A stretch of DNA of 64,000 nt from Gnetum montanum (lineage: Eukaryota; Streptophyta; Gnetopsida; Gnetales; Gnetaceae), in contig MNCI01023453.1 in NCBI GenBank assembly GCA_015680685.1, positions 64,001 through 128,000 of the forward strand. Reading direction: 5' to 3'. Position numbers and translations under genes: made by a program. The stretch's first letter is position 1. The number at the start of each line of letters is the position of its first letter. Shown here in pieces: positions 35,156-46,767 of the stretch. The notes beneath the pieces are model-generated. The model saw only the letters and a program-made list of their open reading frames with translations. It searched no databases and was not told where the DNA came from.

Positions 35156-35960
35156 CTACTTTAGCTCTTGGAATGCGGACTCACATTCCTTGGTCCAGAC
35201 AAACGGAGTGTCCTTCTTTGTAAGCTCTACCAACGGTAGGGCTATCCTCGAGAAATGTTCAATGAAGCACCGGTAGTATCCAGTGTGCCCAAGGAATGAC
35301 TGCATATCTTTGAAAGTACTTGGTTGGCGGGTAATTCCTTGGATGACCCTGATCTTTTCAGGGTCTACGCTGATCTCTGTTGATGAGATGAGATGCCCCA
35401 ACACTATGCCCTCTTGGACCATCGGATGGCTCTTTTGCCAGTTGAGCCACAGATTGGTGTCTACACACCTCTTTAGAACTTGCTCTAGGTAGTCCAATGC
35501 TTGCTCGAACATGGCACCATAGGTGGAGAAGTCATCCATGAAGACTTCTACACCATTACAGATTTTTTGCTGAAAGATGCTCAATACAAGGTGTTGAAAT
35601 GTCATAGGCACATTGCACAAGCCAAAGGGCATCTTCTTATATGAAAAATTTTCCCATGGACTTGTGAAAGTAGTTTTGGCCTGGTCCTCTGGTGTGATTT
35701 GAATCTGGTTATAACCACTATAATCATCCAAAAAGCTATAATACTGGTGTCCTACGATTGTGTTCAACACCTAGTCCATAAATGGGAGTGGGAAGTGGTC
35801 CTTGAATGTTGCCATATTGAGCAACCGAAAATCAATACAAACCCTCCACTTGCCATCTTTCTTGGGTACGATAACGAGTGGGCTAACCCATTCGCTATCA
35901 GCAACTGAATAGATGAATCCCACCTTAAGCAGTTATTCAATCTCCTCCATTACTATCTGC
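35156..35960 (-). pseudogene. pol: reverse transcriptase of element 2
   Basis: Visible blocks: KWRVCIDFRLLNMATFKDHF, then FLDDYSGYNQIQI, MPFGLCNVPMTFQ, the catalytic VFMDDFSTYG (F-M-D-D form, common in Athila/Tat RT), LGHLISSTEISVDPEKI and the thumb region IQGITRQPST. Stops interrupt it: for example, a TAG follows PLPFMD where element 1 keeps a CAA codon, and a TAA follows EEIE where element 1 has CAA. Confidence 0.9.
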
Positions 35961-36600
35961 TTCAACTTGGGATTCAACTGTCTTTGTGGCTATCTCCATG
36001 GCTTCATGGAAGGGTCAAGATAGACCCGGTGCTGGCAGATCCTAGGATCAACTCCAGCTAGCTCACAATAGGACCACGCAAATGCAACAACCCATTTGTT
36101 TACCATCACCAGCAACTTCTTTTTCTGTTTAGGAGAAAGGGCAGCGCTAATAATTACTAGCTTTCCATTTTGCAAGAATGCATACTCTAAATGAGCTGGT
36201 AGAGATTTTAATTCAAGGGGCTCTTGCTTGAAGCGCTACGGGATCTCTAGCTTTCCCCAGTCATCAAAGTTATCAATGATGGAGGTTTGTCGATGAATAT
36301 CCTCCATCACATTCATGCTATCAATGTAGGCTTGCACTAGCCCCTCAGACGGTTCCATGCAGATTGTGCTGCTAGTAGGATCAGCTGTCAACCACTGGGT
36401 GCCTTCTTGGGTAGTGGTTGCTGCGTATAGGCACTATTGAATTTGTGATTCTTCGGTACACCGACTACATGCTTGAATGGATGTCTGCTTAATGGACCAT
36501 AGTTGCTACACTTAGTTGTGCCCTGAGTCACTGTACGTGATGCATGGAACTCTTTTATTCTTGATCTTCCCAAAAGGATTTTCCTGTGAAATTTCTAGGG
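35961..36600 (-). other. linker between protease and RT, element 2
   Basis: The gag-pol frame continues with KLVIISAALSPKQKKKLLVM, then a VNKWVVAFAWSYCELAGVDP block, typical of the region just before gypsy RT. The rest is broken by stops. Confidence 0.6.
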
Positions 36601-37030
36601 ACAGATCTCGGAGTCCTAGTCGTGCATCCACCGTGCTTAGCTAAGCTCTTCCCATGATGATTGGGAAGTTTCCCTTATAGTTTTCAACATGGATGACCAA
36701 GAAGTTAGTAGGGTAGGACCACCCACAGACGGTGGTCACAATGTCCTCCACCAAACCCAAAGGAACAGTGATGGAATGATCTGCTAACTTGAGCCATATG
36801 TTGCTCTTCTTTAGCAGGGGTAGGTTCCAGTTGTTATACATATCATGAGAGATTAGATTAACCTCTGACCCTGAGTCTAGAAGAGCCTTGCACAGCTCAT
36901 TCCCAGCCACCTGAAGATAGATTAGGGGGCTTCCTGGATCTATCAATTTCTGGGGAAGATACCCAACCCTGATCCAATCGGTCACAACATGTATAAGCAT
37001 GACCGTCTGGACGTTGGATTGCGGCAAAGT
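36601..37030 (-). pseudogene. pol: aspartic protease of element 2
   Basis: The retropepsin signature LLDSGSEVNLIS has Asp-Ser-Gly in place, followed by LKLADHSITVPLGLVEDI and FPIIMGRA, the second half of the fold. It follows gag in the same frame. It would cleave the element's own gag-pol polyprotein. Confidence 0.85.
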
Positions 37031-39529
37031 GAAGGACTACCTGGGCAGTGTGATGGTAGAGGCATTGGTAGGTTATAAGGAACTAGCCATAGGCATAGGT
37101 GAGGGTGTATTCAAATTATTGGGTCAGAAGAAGGAACGTTTCCATGGCTTGGATTCTGGTCCACTCAGCCTAGATGCCGATTGTAAGTTAACAGCCCTCG
37201 TAGCGTTTCGTTGTTGTGGATGTGAAGGTATTTCTCCCTGCATGGATGGAGTAGGTGGAAATGGAAAGGGATGATGTGGAGGAGTAGTAGAGGAAGGTAA
37301 TGAAGGGTAGAAGTGATGTGGATTTGTCCCCCTGGGTGATGGAGATGGATTTCTAAAATATTCAAGGGGGTGGTAGTAACTGGGAAAGCTCGCATGACTA
37401 GAAGACTCTCTTGGAGAGATGGGCTGCTGAACATGGTACCCGTAAGGATCTGGCTGCTTGTAAGGGTACTGCTGCCTTGGAGGTGGCATCCCCCACACTT
37501 GTGGTTGCTGCCACTATTGGAAATACTTGTACGGTTGCGGAGGCATTCCACTCGGGTAGTATCCTTGCTCCTGCTAGTGGAATCACTGGGGGTTACCTTG
37601 TGGATAAGACAACCTTCGGGGTGTCTGCCTCTGTGCCAAACGAGGCTTCAAGGCATAGACCCTAGACTCTTGTAGATGAGACACCATAAGATAACATCCC
37701 TTGGGATGTTCATATTGGCATATGCCACATCCATCATCCTCTTCAGTGTCAGAGTCTACAACATGTTCAGCTGCAGCAACTTTTCCCTTACCTTTGTGTT
37801 GGGTATGTTCAGCTCCCTTCTTCCTGTGCCGATCACGATCACTACCTTGTTCTTTGGACTCTTCTAAAATTTTTAATACACTTTGGAATCTTTCATCCAA
37901 AGAGTCCCATATTTTATCCACCTTTACCAATATTTCAAATGCAAAATTTTGTAACGGCAAAGTGTTCCAATTCACAGCTACTTCCAATGGTGACCCTTCG
38001 TCCTCATCACAAAATCAAACCCCCCTTTTTCTAAGGGAAGGATCCCAGTTGAATTATTTAGCACTCTCCTTTTTTCTGAGTTCTCCTTCCTCTTTGGCCA
38101 CCTGATCAATGAGGCGCTAAAACTGATGGGCTCTTAGCTTTGATAGTCATCCCTTCGCATAGATACCAAGGGTCTTTCTTGTTTCAAAATAGAGCCCATC
38201 AATAATGTCGCGAAGCTGTGCCCGCTAAGAATAACCATGACCAGGGCACTGATGCAACAGTGAGTAGTGCGTGCTCATGGCGGCATCCAAGGGTTCATGA
38301 TTCCCTTGTTTCCAACCTTGGATCTGCCTTCTCAGATTTTCCACTCTAGAGTACGTTTTATATTTTTCATTAAAGATTTCAAGCATCGTACTCCATCTTC
38401 TGACTGATTCCAGCTCTAAAGACCGGTACCAACTTTCAACTTCTTTAATGAGTGTTCGGGGGAATAGCTTCTATCGTTGCCAATCGTTATCAATATTTTA
38501 CAGGGTGTAGGCATCATGGAATGCCTGCAAATGGGTCTGCAGATCACAGTTGTATCCCCCTTCAAATCTGGGGATGTTGTTCATGTCAACACACTTGATC
38601 CAACTATCCTTCATGTGCTTACTTGGGATATGAATTGCCTCTGCAATGTGGAGCATGCTCCAAGTAGCTAACAACGGCTCATCTGAATCATAGTCCTATT
38701 GGGGACTATGACGTCTACGACGATTTCTGCTACCCCTTCTTTCATGCTTGCAAGGGCCACGCGATTGATCGCGTGCTCACTCATGTTTCCCCGCTTGAAG
38801 TTTCTTACCACCGTCCCTTCTCTCCAACCTTCCCTTGTGATGCTCAGAACCTTAGCTGGAGGAAGGTGAAGGAGAGGGGGAGGATAGAGAAGAAGGAGAG
38901 GCATCACCGCCGCTTTGACGTCGATCTCCCCATATACCCTAGTGACAGCCACGGTCATCTCCTCCAACTTTGCTTCGTGACCCACCATCCCCTTGAGGAT
39001 CGTGGTCACTTGAAGGTTGGTTCTGGATGACTGACTGGAGGATCTGTGGCCCTAGATGAAGTTCGGTCGAATGAGTATCATGAAATATGGGATCTCCATC
39101 ATCTTGCGGCCCTTGCGAGAATAAGGGGTTACTAAAGTGTTTCCCCTTCTGTTGTTCATATCTCTCGGCCTACTATTGATCTCTTGTCCGTTGAGCTTCT
39201 GTGGGACAATAGTCTCGGAAATCATGGTCCTCCATGACATACTCTACCACTCGGTCCTAGATGCCCATTCTACCCAGATTGTGGTATAGCATCGTAGGAG
39301 CTACTCAGTTGGATGGTAGCATGATGCTATCCTCCATGTCCTGCCATCGAAGATGTTCATCCTGATGTAGGATGAATGTGAAATCAGGAACATATTCATC
39401 GGGATGTTTATATACCACCTGACATTCTTGCGACACTGATGGTTCAAATGCATCTCTCCTATGAGAAGACATGTTGGACATTAGATGGTCCATATTATTG
39501 GTGTACCTTATAATTAACTTTAAATTCAC
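37031..39529 (-). pseudogene. gag: gag of element 2
   Basis: The frame that continues into protease begins near 39529 (a second possible start, MSSHRRDAFEPSVSQ, lies downstream). The N-terminal part is charged and low-complexity. Around 37990-38280 is a capsid-like region (CPGHGYS, then LRDIIDGLYFETRKTL, KEEGELRKKESAK). Segment 37583-37987 holds LPLQNFAFEILVKVDKIW, a basic RDRHRKKG stretch, an acidic run and CGICQYEHPKGC, which resembles but is not a canonical CCHC knuckle. The C-terminal part (37124-37498) is Pro/Ser/Tyr-rich. Several TGA/TAG stops interrupt the frame. Confidence 0.75.
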
Positions 39530-39597
39530 CTAGTGTGCGAAGATAATTCTATCCTAGGTTCGATCCAACGACTTAAATGATAATTTCACTAAAGTCA

Positions 39598-39708
39598 AAT
39601 GATGTATGTAAGACTAACAAGTCCCTAGCAATGGCGCCAATGATGTATGTAAGACTAACAAGTCCCTAGCAATGGAAAATGATGTATGTAAGACTAACAA
39701 GTCAATAG
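39598..39708. repeat. tandem triplication of the primer-site region
   Basis: The unit AATGATGTATGTAAGACTAA continues with CAAGTCCCTAGCAATGG and occurs at 39598-39638, 39639-39677 and, truncated, 39678-39708. Only the first unit has the full primer-site end GGCGCC. The third joins directly to the interior of the LTR. Confidence 0.9.
39621..39639 (-). other. primer-binding site of element 2 (tRNA-Asp type)
   Basis: The minus strand reads TGGCGCCATTGCTAGGGAC. Plant tRNA-Asp predicts TGGCGCCGTTGCCGGGGA, so three of 18 positions differ. This supports placement in the Athila/Tat branch. Confidence 0.75.
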
Positions 39709-40191
39709 TTTTACAAACTACGAATGAACACTAACGATTGAAATTATAATAATGAAAACATAAATAATTGACAAGTAACTAATAAAACATAAACAACTGA
39801 TTAATAAAGCATAAACATCTTAAACTATTGAATGCATGAAACAACTAAGTCTAAATGCTGCAAAGATTGCATGAATAGTTTGTCTTTATTGCCATCACGC
39901 CAATGGGCTTAGATACATCAACACTCGAATAAAGATTCGATCGCTTTTCATACACCTGCTGCGGGCACTTGGAAAATATTCTATCTCTTGCGGGAGCAAA
40001 CTACAAGAGCTTCACTATCACTACTCAAAAAGATGCCTAAATGAGGTGGAAGGACCTCATATTTATATATTCGGGAAGGGTGCTACCTATACGAGGCCCC
40101 GTCGTTGCGGGGTGGCTATGTCGATGGGGCTGCGTCGATGCAACCACGTATACACGGCCCAATCGACGCAACGAATTTTGACACTTCATCA
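39709..40191 (-). repeat. 5' LTR of element 2, truncated
   Basis: It matches only 27711-28207 of the 3' LTR, with about 14 bp of small deletions. About 435 bp next to the primer site are missing and replaced by the repeated units. It ends CTTCATCA before the ATAAG duplication. Confidence 0.9.
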
Positions 40192-40196
40192 ATAAG

Positions 40197-40764
40197 CATA
40201 TCATAAAATCACATACACAAAATTCTTGATCTTATTAAGTATAGGATTTGTTGAATAATAGTCACAAATTTCCACTGTTATATTGCACAATTGATGTCTA
40301 ACTTCACATTCCCATACAAGTCTTTTAACATAATTTATGACCTAATTACAACTTATGGTACATACTAATCCTTCAAACTGTGATTTGCAGTGGAGTCGTG
40401 GTTGTTACCACAAGTGCCATTACAACTCATGATTTGCTTAAAGATAAATTACAAAGAAAAATTCCTCTTTTTAGTTTTCTAGCATCACTTTTAGTGAAAT
40501 CACAACCACCACCACAACTATACTATGACTTGTAATTAATATAGTATACTAGCTAAAGCAACCATAACTTAGTTATGATTCCACTATGACTCATGTTATA
40601 TTTAAACTTCTACTATGACATGATTGCAAGCTCACCAAGAATCGTAATTTTCATAGATACCTATAATCACATACTATGACCAAACCTTGAGTTGACTATA
40701 ATTTATAGTCTATGTAGGGTTAAAGATTTAAAACCCTCTAGGAAAACACAAGAATATATCTTGA
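40197..40764. other. AT-rich spacer, nothing firm
   Basis: The short motif ACTATGAC recurs several times between about 40500 and 40690 without regular spacing. No gene was seen. Confidence 0.4.
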
Positions 40765-41636
40765 TGATCTACTAGAGTACTTGTTATTATTATAAATGAA
40801 TTAACAAAAGAAAAATAAGATGAAATCTCTTGATGTATGCTATTTTTAGGTGATATTCTATTGGTTGACACATCTCAAGAAAATATTGTTGCTAAAATAT
40901 AGAAGTAGAGACACACTTTAGAATCAAAAACCTTAAAAATTAGTAGAAGTAATACAAAATATATAGAATGCAATTTTAATGATAATAGAAATAGTAATGA
41001 AATAGAAGTGACTATTCAAGGTAAACAAATTCCTCACTATAATAGTTTTACTACCTAGGATCAATCCTCCAATTAGATAATGAAATTAAGAAAGATATTA
41101 AAAATAGAATTGAGGCAAGATGGTCAAAACAAAGATAGGCTACTGGCATTTTATGTCATAAAAGGATACCAATGAAATTACAAGGGAAATTTTATAGGAT
41201 ATTGATTAGGCCTACTATATTATATGACGCTAAATATTAGTTAGTATAAAAGAGGCATAGTAACAAATCAATATGGAAAAATTGTGAATGATTTGATGGA
41301 TGTTAAATGTTGCTACAAAATACAAACATTAGAGGAAGACTTAGAGTGGATTCTAATTTAGATAAGCTACAAGAATGGTAGCTTACATGGTTTGAATATG
41401 TGTAAAGAAGATTAGATAATGAGCCTATAAGAAAAGGTTGCTACATCACTATTTGAGGAAAGCCATTGAAAAGAAGACCAAAGAATACATAGGGAAAAAA
41501 ATAATCAAAGATGATTTGAAAAAACTACAAATAAAAAAAATATCTAGCTCTTCATAAAGATTAATGATGAAAAAATATTCATATAATCGACCCCATGTTT
41601 TTGGAACAAGGCAAGCATGATGATGATGATGATGAT
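40765..41636 (+). mobile_element. RTE-like LINE 3' end, copy a
   Basis: Degraded plus-strand coding runs from the RT catalytic region (CMLF.GDILLVD in place of CMLFADDIVL) through ECNFNDNRNSNE, IKGYQ..YKGNF and an LQEW...WFEYV.RRLDNEP block. These are hallmarks of the plant RTE-like C-terminal region. It ends in a (TGA/GAT)n tail at 41618-41635. It is 5'-truncated. Confidence 0.75.
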
Positions 41637-43129
41637 CTACCTTAATATTACAATGAGCTTTTGTATCCCCAAAACAAATCTCATAACACCTAATCATAAT
41701 CTAACGTGCACTCAAAACAACTTATAAATAAACCATCATAATACATGGGTAAAAATACATCAAAACTAGCATGCAAACATCTAAATGTTCCACTCCATCC
41801 CATAGATCCCATATACATGCATACACATACAAATATATTAAAATAAATAGGAGAAAGATAAAGGAAGTCTATCTATCCCAACTAATGTATGTAGAAGTCC
41901 AACATAATTGTAAAATGCTTGAAACATGAATATAACTTTGTCCTAAATCAACTGTCTTTTGAATCCAAGGATAAGAAATAATAAGAAGCCTAAATCCTAC
42001 CACTAAACAAGCATGGACAAACCTTCAAGCTCACAATACAATCAAAGAAGAACAATGATTATGATTTTCAAAATGCATAGGTGATATAATTGACATGATT
42101 AGAAAAATAAAAATGTTTATGTTTTAAAATGTATTAAATACAAAATATAATGAAATATGCAAAGTTGTATTTTTATAAGTCTAACCACAAAACTCGCACC
42201 TCAACTAAAATTGAACCCATGACCTAGAGCTTCCAAATCAAGTGTCTTACCATGACCAAGAGCTTTCAACATATCAAATATAAAACTATTCATGCCTTTA
42301 ATAAGCTCATCACATATACTGTACATTGATATTCCATAAATAAATCCAATCTTCATTGAGCATGACTATATATCATGAATGCATAAATGCACATCACTAA
42401 AGATAAAGCATAAACACATATTGTGTTGCTACTCTTTTTCACAATTCTTCATTCTTGTTAATTAAAATATCTAAATAATACATATTACAAGATCAATATG
42501 TATGATCATGCCATATCTCATAAATGGAACAATAAGAATCACTTCTAATATATCCTTACCCATCATCATAAAACTCATAGTAACATATGTTAACTAGTCA
42601 AACCCACACCCCTAATTGTATCCATGCATAACAAGATATCATGTTATATTGAGGGTTAATATAGAGGGATGCTATACTTACCCACTAATGATTTAAAATA
42701 GGAAAAATATTTACTAGCTGATGAAAGTTTATGATGAATTGATGAGACATATCCTTCAAATATAAATTTTCATTAAGAACTTAGACATATCACTCTCTAT
42801 CTTACCAATAAAGTCTTCATAGAGAAGGAATAATATTAGATTTGAATTACTATGTGATAGAAATAGTTGACTCATCAAACTATTCTTAATTTTATTAATT
42901 AAATACAATGCTTGATAAAGTAGGACATTTGAGCATGTAGGATCAATAATGAGATGTGTATTAGTTATAAAAACATATCTTCTTGATCATGTCTTTAATT
43001 TTAATACTAAAGAGACATGACTTCTATAAAATCTTAATAGTTATTTCTTTTTTATTGATCAAAGTTCAAAAAGTTTGAAAATTAGATTTTCTAACTCCAA
43101 ATAGAAAATTAGCTTGTGGAACAATATTT
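41637..43129. other. AT-rich spacer with one SINE
   Basis: Apart from the SINE-like block at 42176-42265, nothing was recognised. Confidence 0.4.
42176..42265 (-). mobile_element. tRNA-derived SINE fragment, copy 4
   Basis: The minus strand shows GTAAGACACTTGATTTGGAA, then GCTCTAGGTCATGGGTTCAA (B box), closely resembling copy 2 (26665-26710). The A-box end is degraded. Confidence 0.5.
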
Positions 43130-44048
43130 GATTTTCTAGTCATAGTAGGTCTGCATCAAGGGTCTAGACTTAGCTTGTACTTATTTGCTATTATTATTGT
43201 AGAAGTAACAAAGAAAATATAAGATGAAATTCCTTGGTGTATGCTATTTGCAAATGATATTGTGTTAATGGATACAATTTAAAAAATATTGCTATTAAAA
43301 TACAAAATTGCAATCATGATTTAGAATCAAAAGGCTTAAAAATTAGCAAAAGTAAGACAAAATATATGAAATTTGATTTTAATAAAACCATAAACATTGG
43401 TGAAATAGAGGCAATAATTCAAGGTATAAAAGTCCCTTATTGCAAATAGTTTTGCTACCTAGGATTAATGCTCTAATTATATGGTGAAATTGATAAAGAT
43501 ATCAAAAATAGAATTAAGATAAGATACCCAAAATGGAAAAAATTTAGTGATGTTCTATGTGATAAAAGAATACCAATAAAAATGAAGGAAAAATTTTATA
43601 GGATAGAAATCAAGCTACTATCTTATCTAGTGCAAAATGTTAGGTAATACCAAAGAGGAATGAACAATAAATCAATGTGGCAGTAATGAAAATGCTTGAA
43701 TGGATATTGAATATTATTAAAAGAGATAAGTTACATAATATAGTCATTAGAGGAAGACTTGGAATGGCTTCTATTTTCAAGAACCTACAAGAATGATGGC
43801 ATAGATGGTTTAGACATGTGCAAAGAAGATTAGACAATGAGCCTATCAACAAAGATTAGTACATTACTATTCCAAAAAGGCCACCAAAAGAAAGACCAAA
43901 GAAGACATGGAAAAAAATTATTGAATATGATTTGAAAAAACTACAAATAAACAAAGATATACCTCCTCATATAGGTGAATGACTAAATAAAACTCATATA
44001 GCTAATGCTATTTTGTTGGGATAAGGCTAGGATGATGATGATGATGAT
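43130..44048 (+). mobile_element. RTE-like LINE 3' end, copy b
   Basis: It starts at CTGCATCAAGGGTCTAGACT (LHQGSRLS), continues through IPWCMLFANDIVLMD (the catalytic Y/F-A-D-D has become F-A-N-D), LCDKRIPIKMKEKFYR and PKKTW-like remnants, and ends with TTGGGATAAGGCTAGGAT followed by a (GAT)n tail at 44030-44048. This is the best-preserved copy, still with many stops. Confidence 0.8.
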
Positions 44049-44989
44049 ATTTTCTAACTCCCATTCAAATCCTTGTCCTAATTTGAACATGATCTTCCTT
44101 AAGAAAATACACCACCATCCATGTTATGATTTCTATACTAGTATAGTCTATATGGAACAAAGGAAGAACTACAATAGGAGCCTTCTTGCTTGTAAATACT
44201 AGCATATCCAGGCTTTCTTAAATTAGGCTTCAATTGATTAAGATATGTCCATGGTAATCCTTCTTGTAGGTAAATAATATATGCATTCAAACTTTATAAT
44301 TGTGATAGAATCCATGGATATTGGTAATCATACTAGCCTAATGCTCAAGCTGGGCACAACAATTGTTACTCTTTATTAACAAATTTCCTAATAACTACAT
44401 TATAAGTTTTAATTTTTAAACATGTTCCTAAAATTTTTCTTGGCTTGTGTTCCTTTATGAATATCATACATATTGTTGGAATAAGATTATGACTTTCCAT
44501 AATGGCTAAATGTCTACAAAATAATTTTGATATTTGTTGAACTTTGGATGACTCTTCATCCTTATATTGATTCAACAACAAATCATTTAATTGCTTGCTT
44601 GCTTGAATAGTTGCCTAACTTTATTCCAAATCTTTTTATACATATTAGAATAATAACTTTAGTAGTTTATAAAATTATGATGAGGGATCATAAAATCTAA
44701 TGCTTTAATAATGTAAGAATACGTGTTTAATTTTCTAGTTCGTAGTTCCTAGGGCTAGTTAAACATCAATATTTAATGAATTTTATTCCTACAAGTGAAG
44801 TCATTTAATATTTGAGATCCTATATGTCTATTTTAATTACATCATTAAGTCTATAAAGCCAACATTATCTAAAAATGACTATTCATTTGTTGAAAATATA
44901 TTTCTAAATCAAACGTTATAGTCATTAAAGTACAATGAGCTAGTACATGATTTACGCAAAGACTTTCCAAAAGCTTCTCAGGAGGTTTC
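44049..44989. other. AT-rich spacer, nothing recognised
   Basis: No gene or repeat family was identified. Confidence 0.4.
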
Positions 44990-46204
44990 CATCCTTAATT
45001 TTGATCTTATCACCTATAGGATTAAACTACAATGAAAATGGATGTGTTAAATAATTAGCTAAAGTTCCATAAGACTCAGTACCTAGTGCATGATTTAGAG
45101 TTGGGCACTATGTTATTTGCAATGAATATTTGGCAACATTATCTCTATGAAGCATAGATGATGATATGGACTACCCATAAGATTCTTTAATATCTTATGA
45201 GTCTTTTGCAATTGAATCTACAACATAGATGGGTTGAGTTATTAATTGGTTTTGATTTCATCATTTGGTATAGGCTTGAAATAAGTAACTAGGTGGTAGA
45301 TGCTTTGAGCAAGGTTACTAGTAGGTTTTATAAGTTGATCATACAGTTCAATGTACATGATGAGATCTGGAAGCAGTAGTGTGATCTGTCATGCATGGAG
45401 CTAAGATAATGAACTACTATTAATGGATCTTTCTTTACGGATAGTTAGGGTATGTTATGGTATAATGTTTGAGATTATGTTTTGTAGGCTTTGCAGACTT
45501 ATTTAATGGATAAGGAACATGTAAGTAAGTACCTACTACATCTAGATAGTGAGGAGATATACTAAAATTTACTATAGATATATTGGTGTCCAAACATGAA
45601 GAAAGATATTAGTATGTTTTCTGTTGTTTGATTTACCAACAAGTAATGGTGGGGCAACAAGGACCTAGTTGTTATTTGCATTCCTATAAGATTCCTCAGT
45701 TGAAGTGGATGATAGTTGGTATGGATTTTATTATGAAATTATTAAGAACCTAGAGTAATTATGATGTCATTCTTATTATTCTTGATCCTATGATTAAATG
45801 TGCTAATTTTCTTTTTATACAAGCCTCAATGACTGTAGAGGAGACTACACATTTGCTCACTACAATGATCATGCATTCATGCAATGTGTCACAAAACTTA
45901 TTAGCAACTATGATACTAGATTGACATCAAGGTTTGGTAGGCATTCCAGATAAAGATGGAATCATAATTGAATATGATTTCATCATTCCATTTGCAAATG
46001 AATGAATAAATGAAGTGTATTAACAAAATTCTTGAAGAAATGTTGAGAATTTGTATGTTACAATATCAACATAGTTAGGACAACATGCTCCCATTAGCAA
46101 AATTTGGATAAAATAACGACTACCGTGAAAGTCTACAAGTGGTACCACATGTAGAGTTATGTGACCATATAATACTACGACATTTTCTAGTAATCATAAA
46201 CTTG
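44990..46204 (+). pseudogene. pol: Del/Tekay-like gypsy pol remnant (RNase H and integrase)
   Basis: Segment 45065-45330 reads DLELGTMLFAMNIWQHYLYE, then QHRWVELLIGFDFIIWYRLE and VVDALSKV. These match the RNase H end of Del/Tekay-type elements. Segment 45640-46000 gives SYKIPQLKWMIVGMDFIMKL and VILIILDPMIKCANFL, the start of the integrase core. No LTR was found. The 3' side is cut by an RTE fragment. Confidence 0.7.
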
Positions 46205-46400
46205 ATTATTATGGAAAACAGGAAAGCCACCAAAAAAAAAAAAAAAACAAGACAAAAAAAGACATGGAATAAAATAATTGGAGAGGACATAAAGAAACTG
46301 CAAATAAATAAAGATCTAGCTCTTCATAGATGTGAATGGAAAAAAGAACTCCTATAGCCCACTATTTTATTGGGATGAAGCTAGGATGATGATGGTGATA
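46205..46400 (+). mobile_element. RTE-like LINE 3' end, copy c
   Basis: It reads KKTWNKIIGEDIKKLQINKD, then LALHRCEWKKEL, the conserved C-terminus of plant RTE elements, then TTGGGATGAAGCTAGGATGA and a short (GAT)n tail at 46384-46399. It is only about 200 bp long. Confidence 0.75.
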
Positions 46401-46767
46401 ATTTCATTTATTTATTTTTATAATTAGTATACTTATTTATTATGTTACAAAGTAGAACTTGAATTACCAGCCTCTTAATCATGAATGTATTATTGGTAAA
46501 TTAGCAAAAGCCTAATCTCTTCAAGCTAGGGCACTCATATGCAAACTCAAGTCTTTTAACTTGAGAGACAAGTACTTTACTATCACTCTAAATAACAATC
46601 CTAATAATGAAAAGGTAACAAACAAAAAATACCAAGATTAAAATATAGAGATACAAATATATAATCTAATAAGATGCTGCATTCCACCAAGGAAACACTA
46701 GTGTACGGTGTTGGATATAACCGGAGGTTTACACTAGGCCTACATAACTGTAGACTTATTTACGACA
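46401..46767. other. short spacer downstream of the alliinase-like pseudogene
   Basis: Nothing was recognised. A 3' untranslated region of the minus-strand pseudogene may lie here. Confidence 0.35.

Larger units (their letters stand above)
27276..40191 (-). mobile_element. Ty3/gypsy LTR retrotransposon, element 2 (Athila/Tat-like)
   Basis: This 12.9-kb element on the minus strand is flanked by a perfect 5-bp duplication ATAAG (27271-27275 and 40192-40196). Order on its sense strand: damaged 5' LTR, tRNA-Asp type primer site, gag, protease, RT, RNase H, integrase, a spacer of about 2 kb, ORF3, 3' LTR. The gag-pol frame is constant from 39529 to about 34785, then shifts once; ORF3 has no shift at all. 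The element is inactivated by many in-frame stops. It belongs to the same family as element 1: same LTR ends, same gene order, nearly identical length. Confidence 0.9.

Noticed and set aside
41618-41635. (GAT)n as a microsatellite of its own
   Set aside because: It is the 3' tail of an RTE-like LINE and recurs at the ends of the other two copies.
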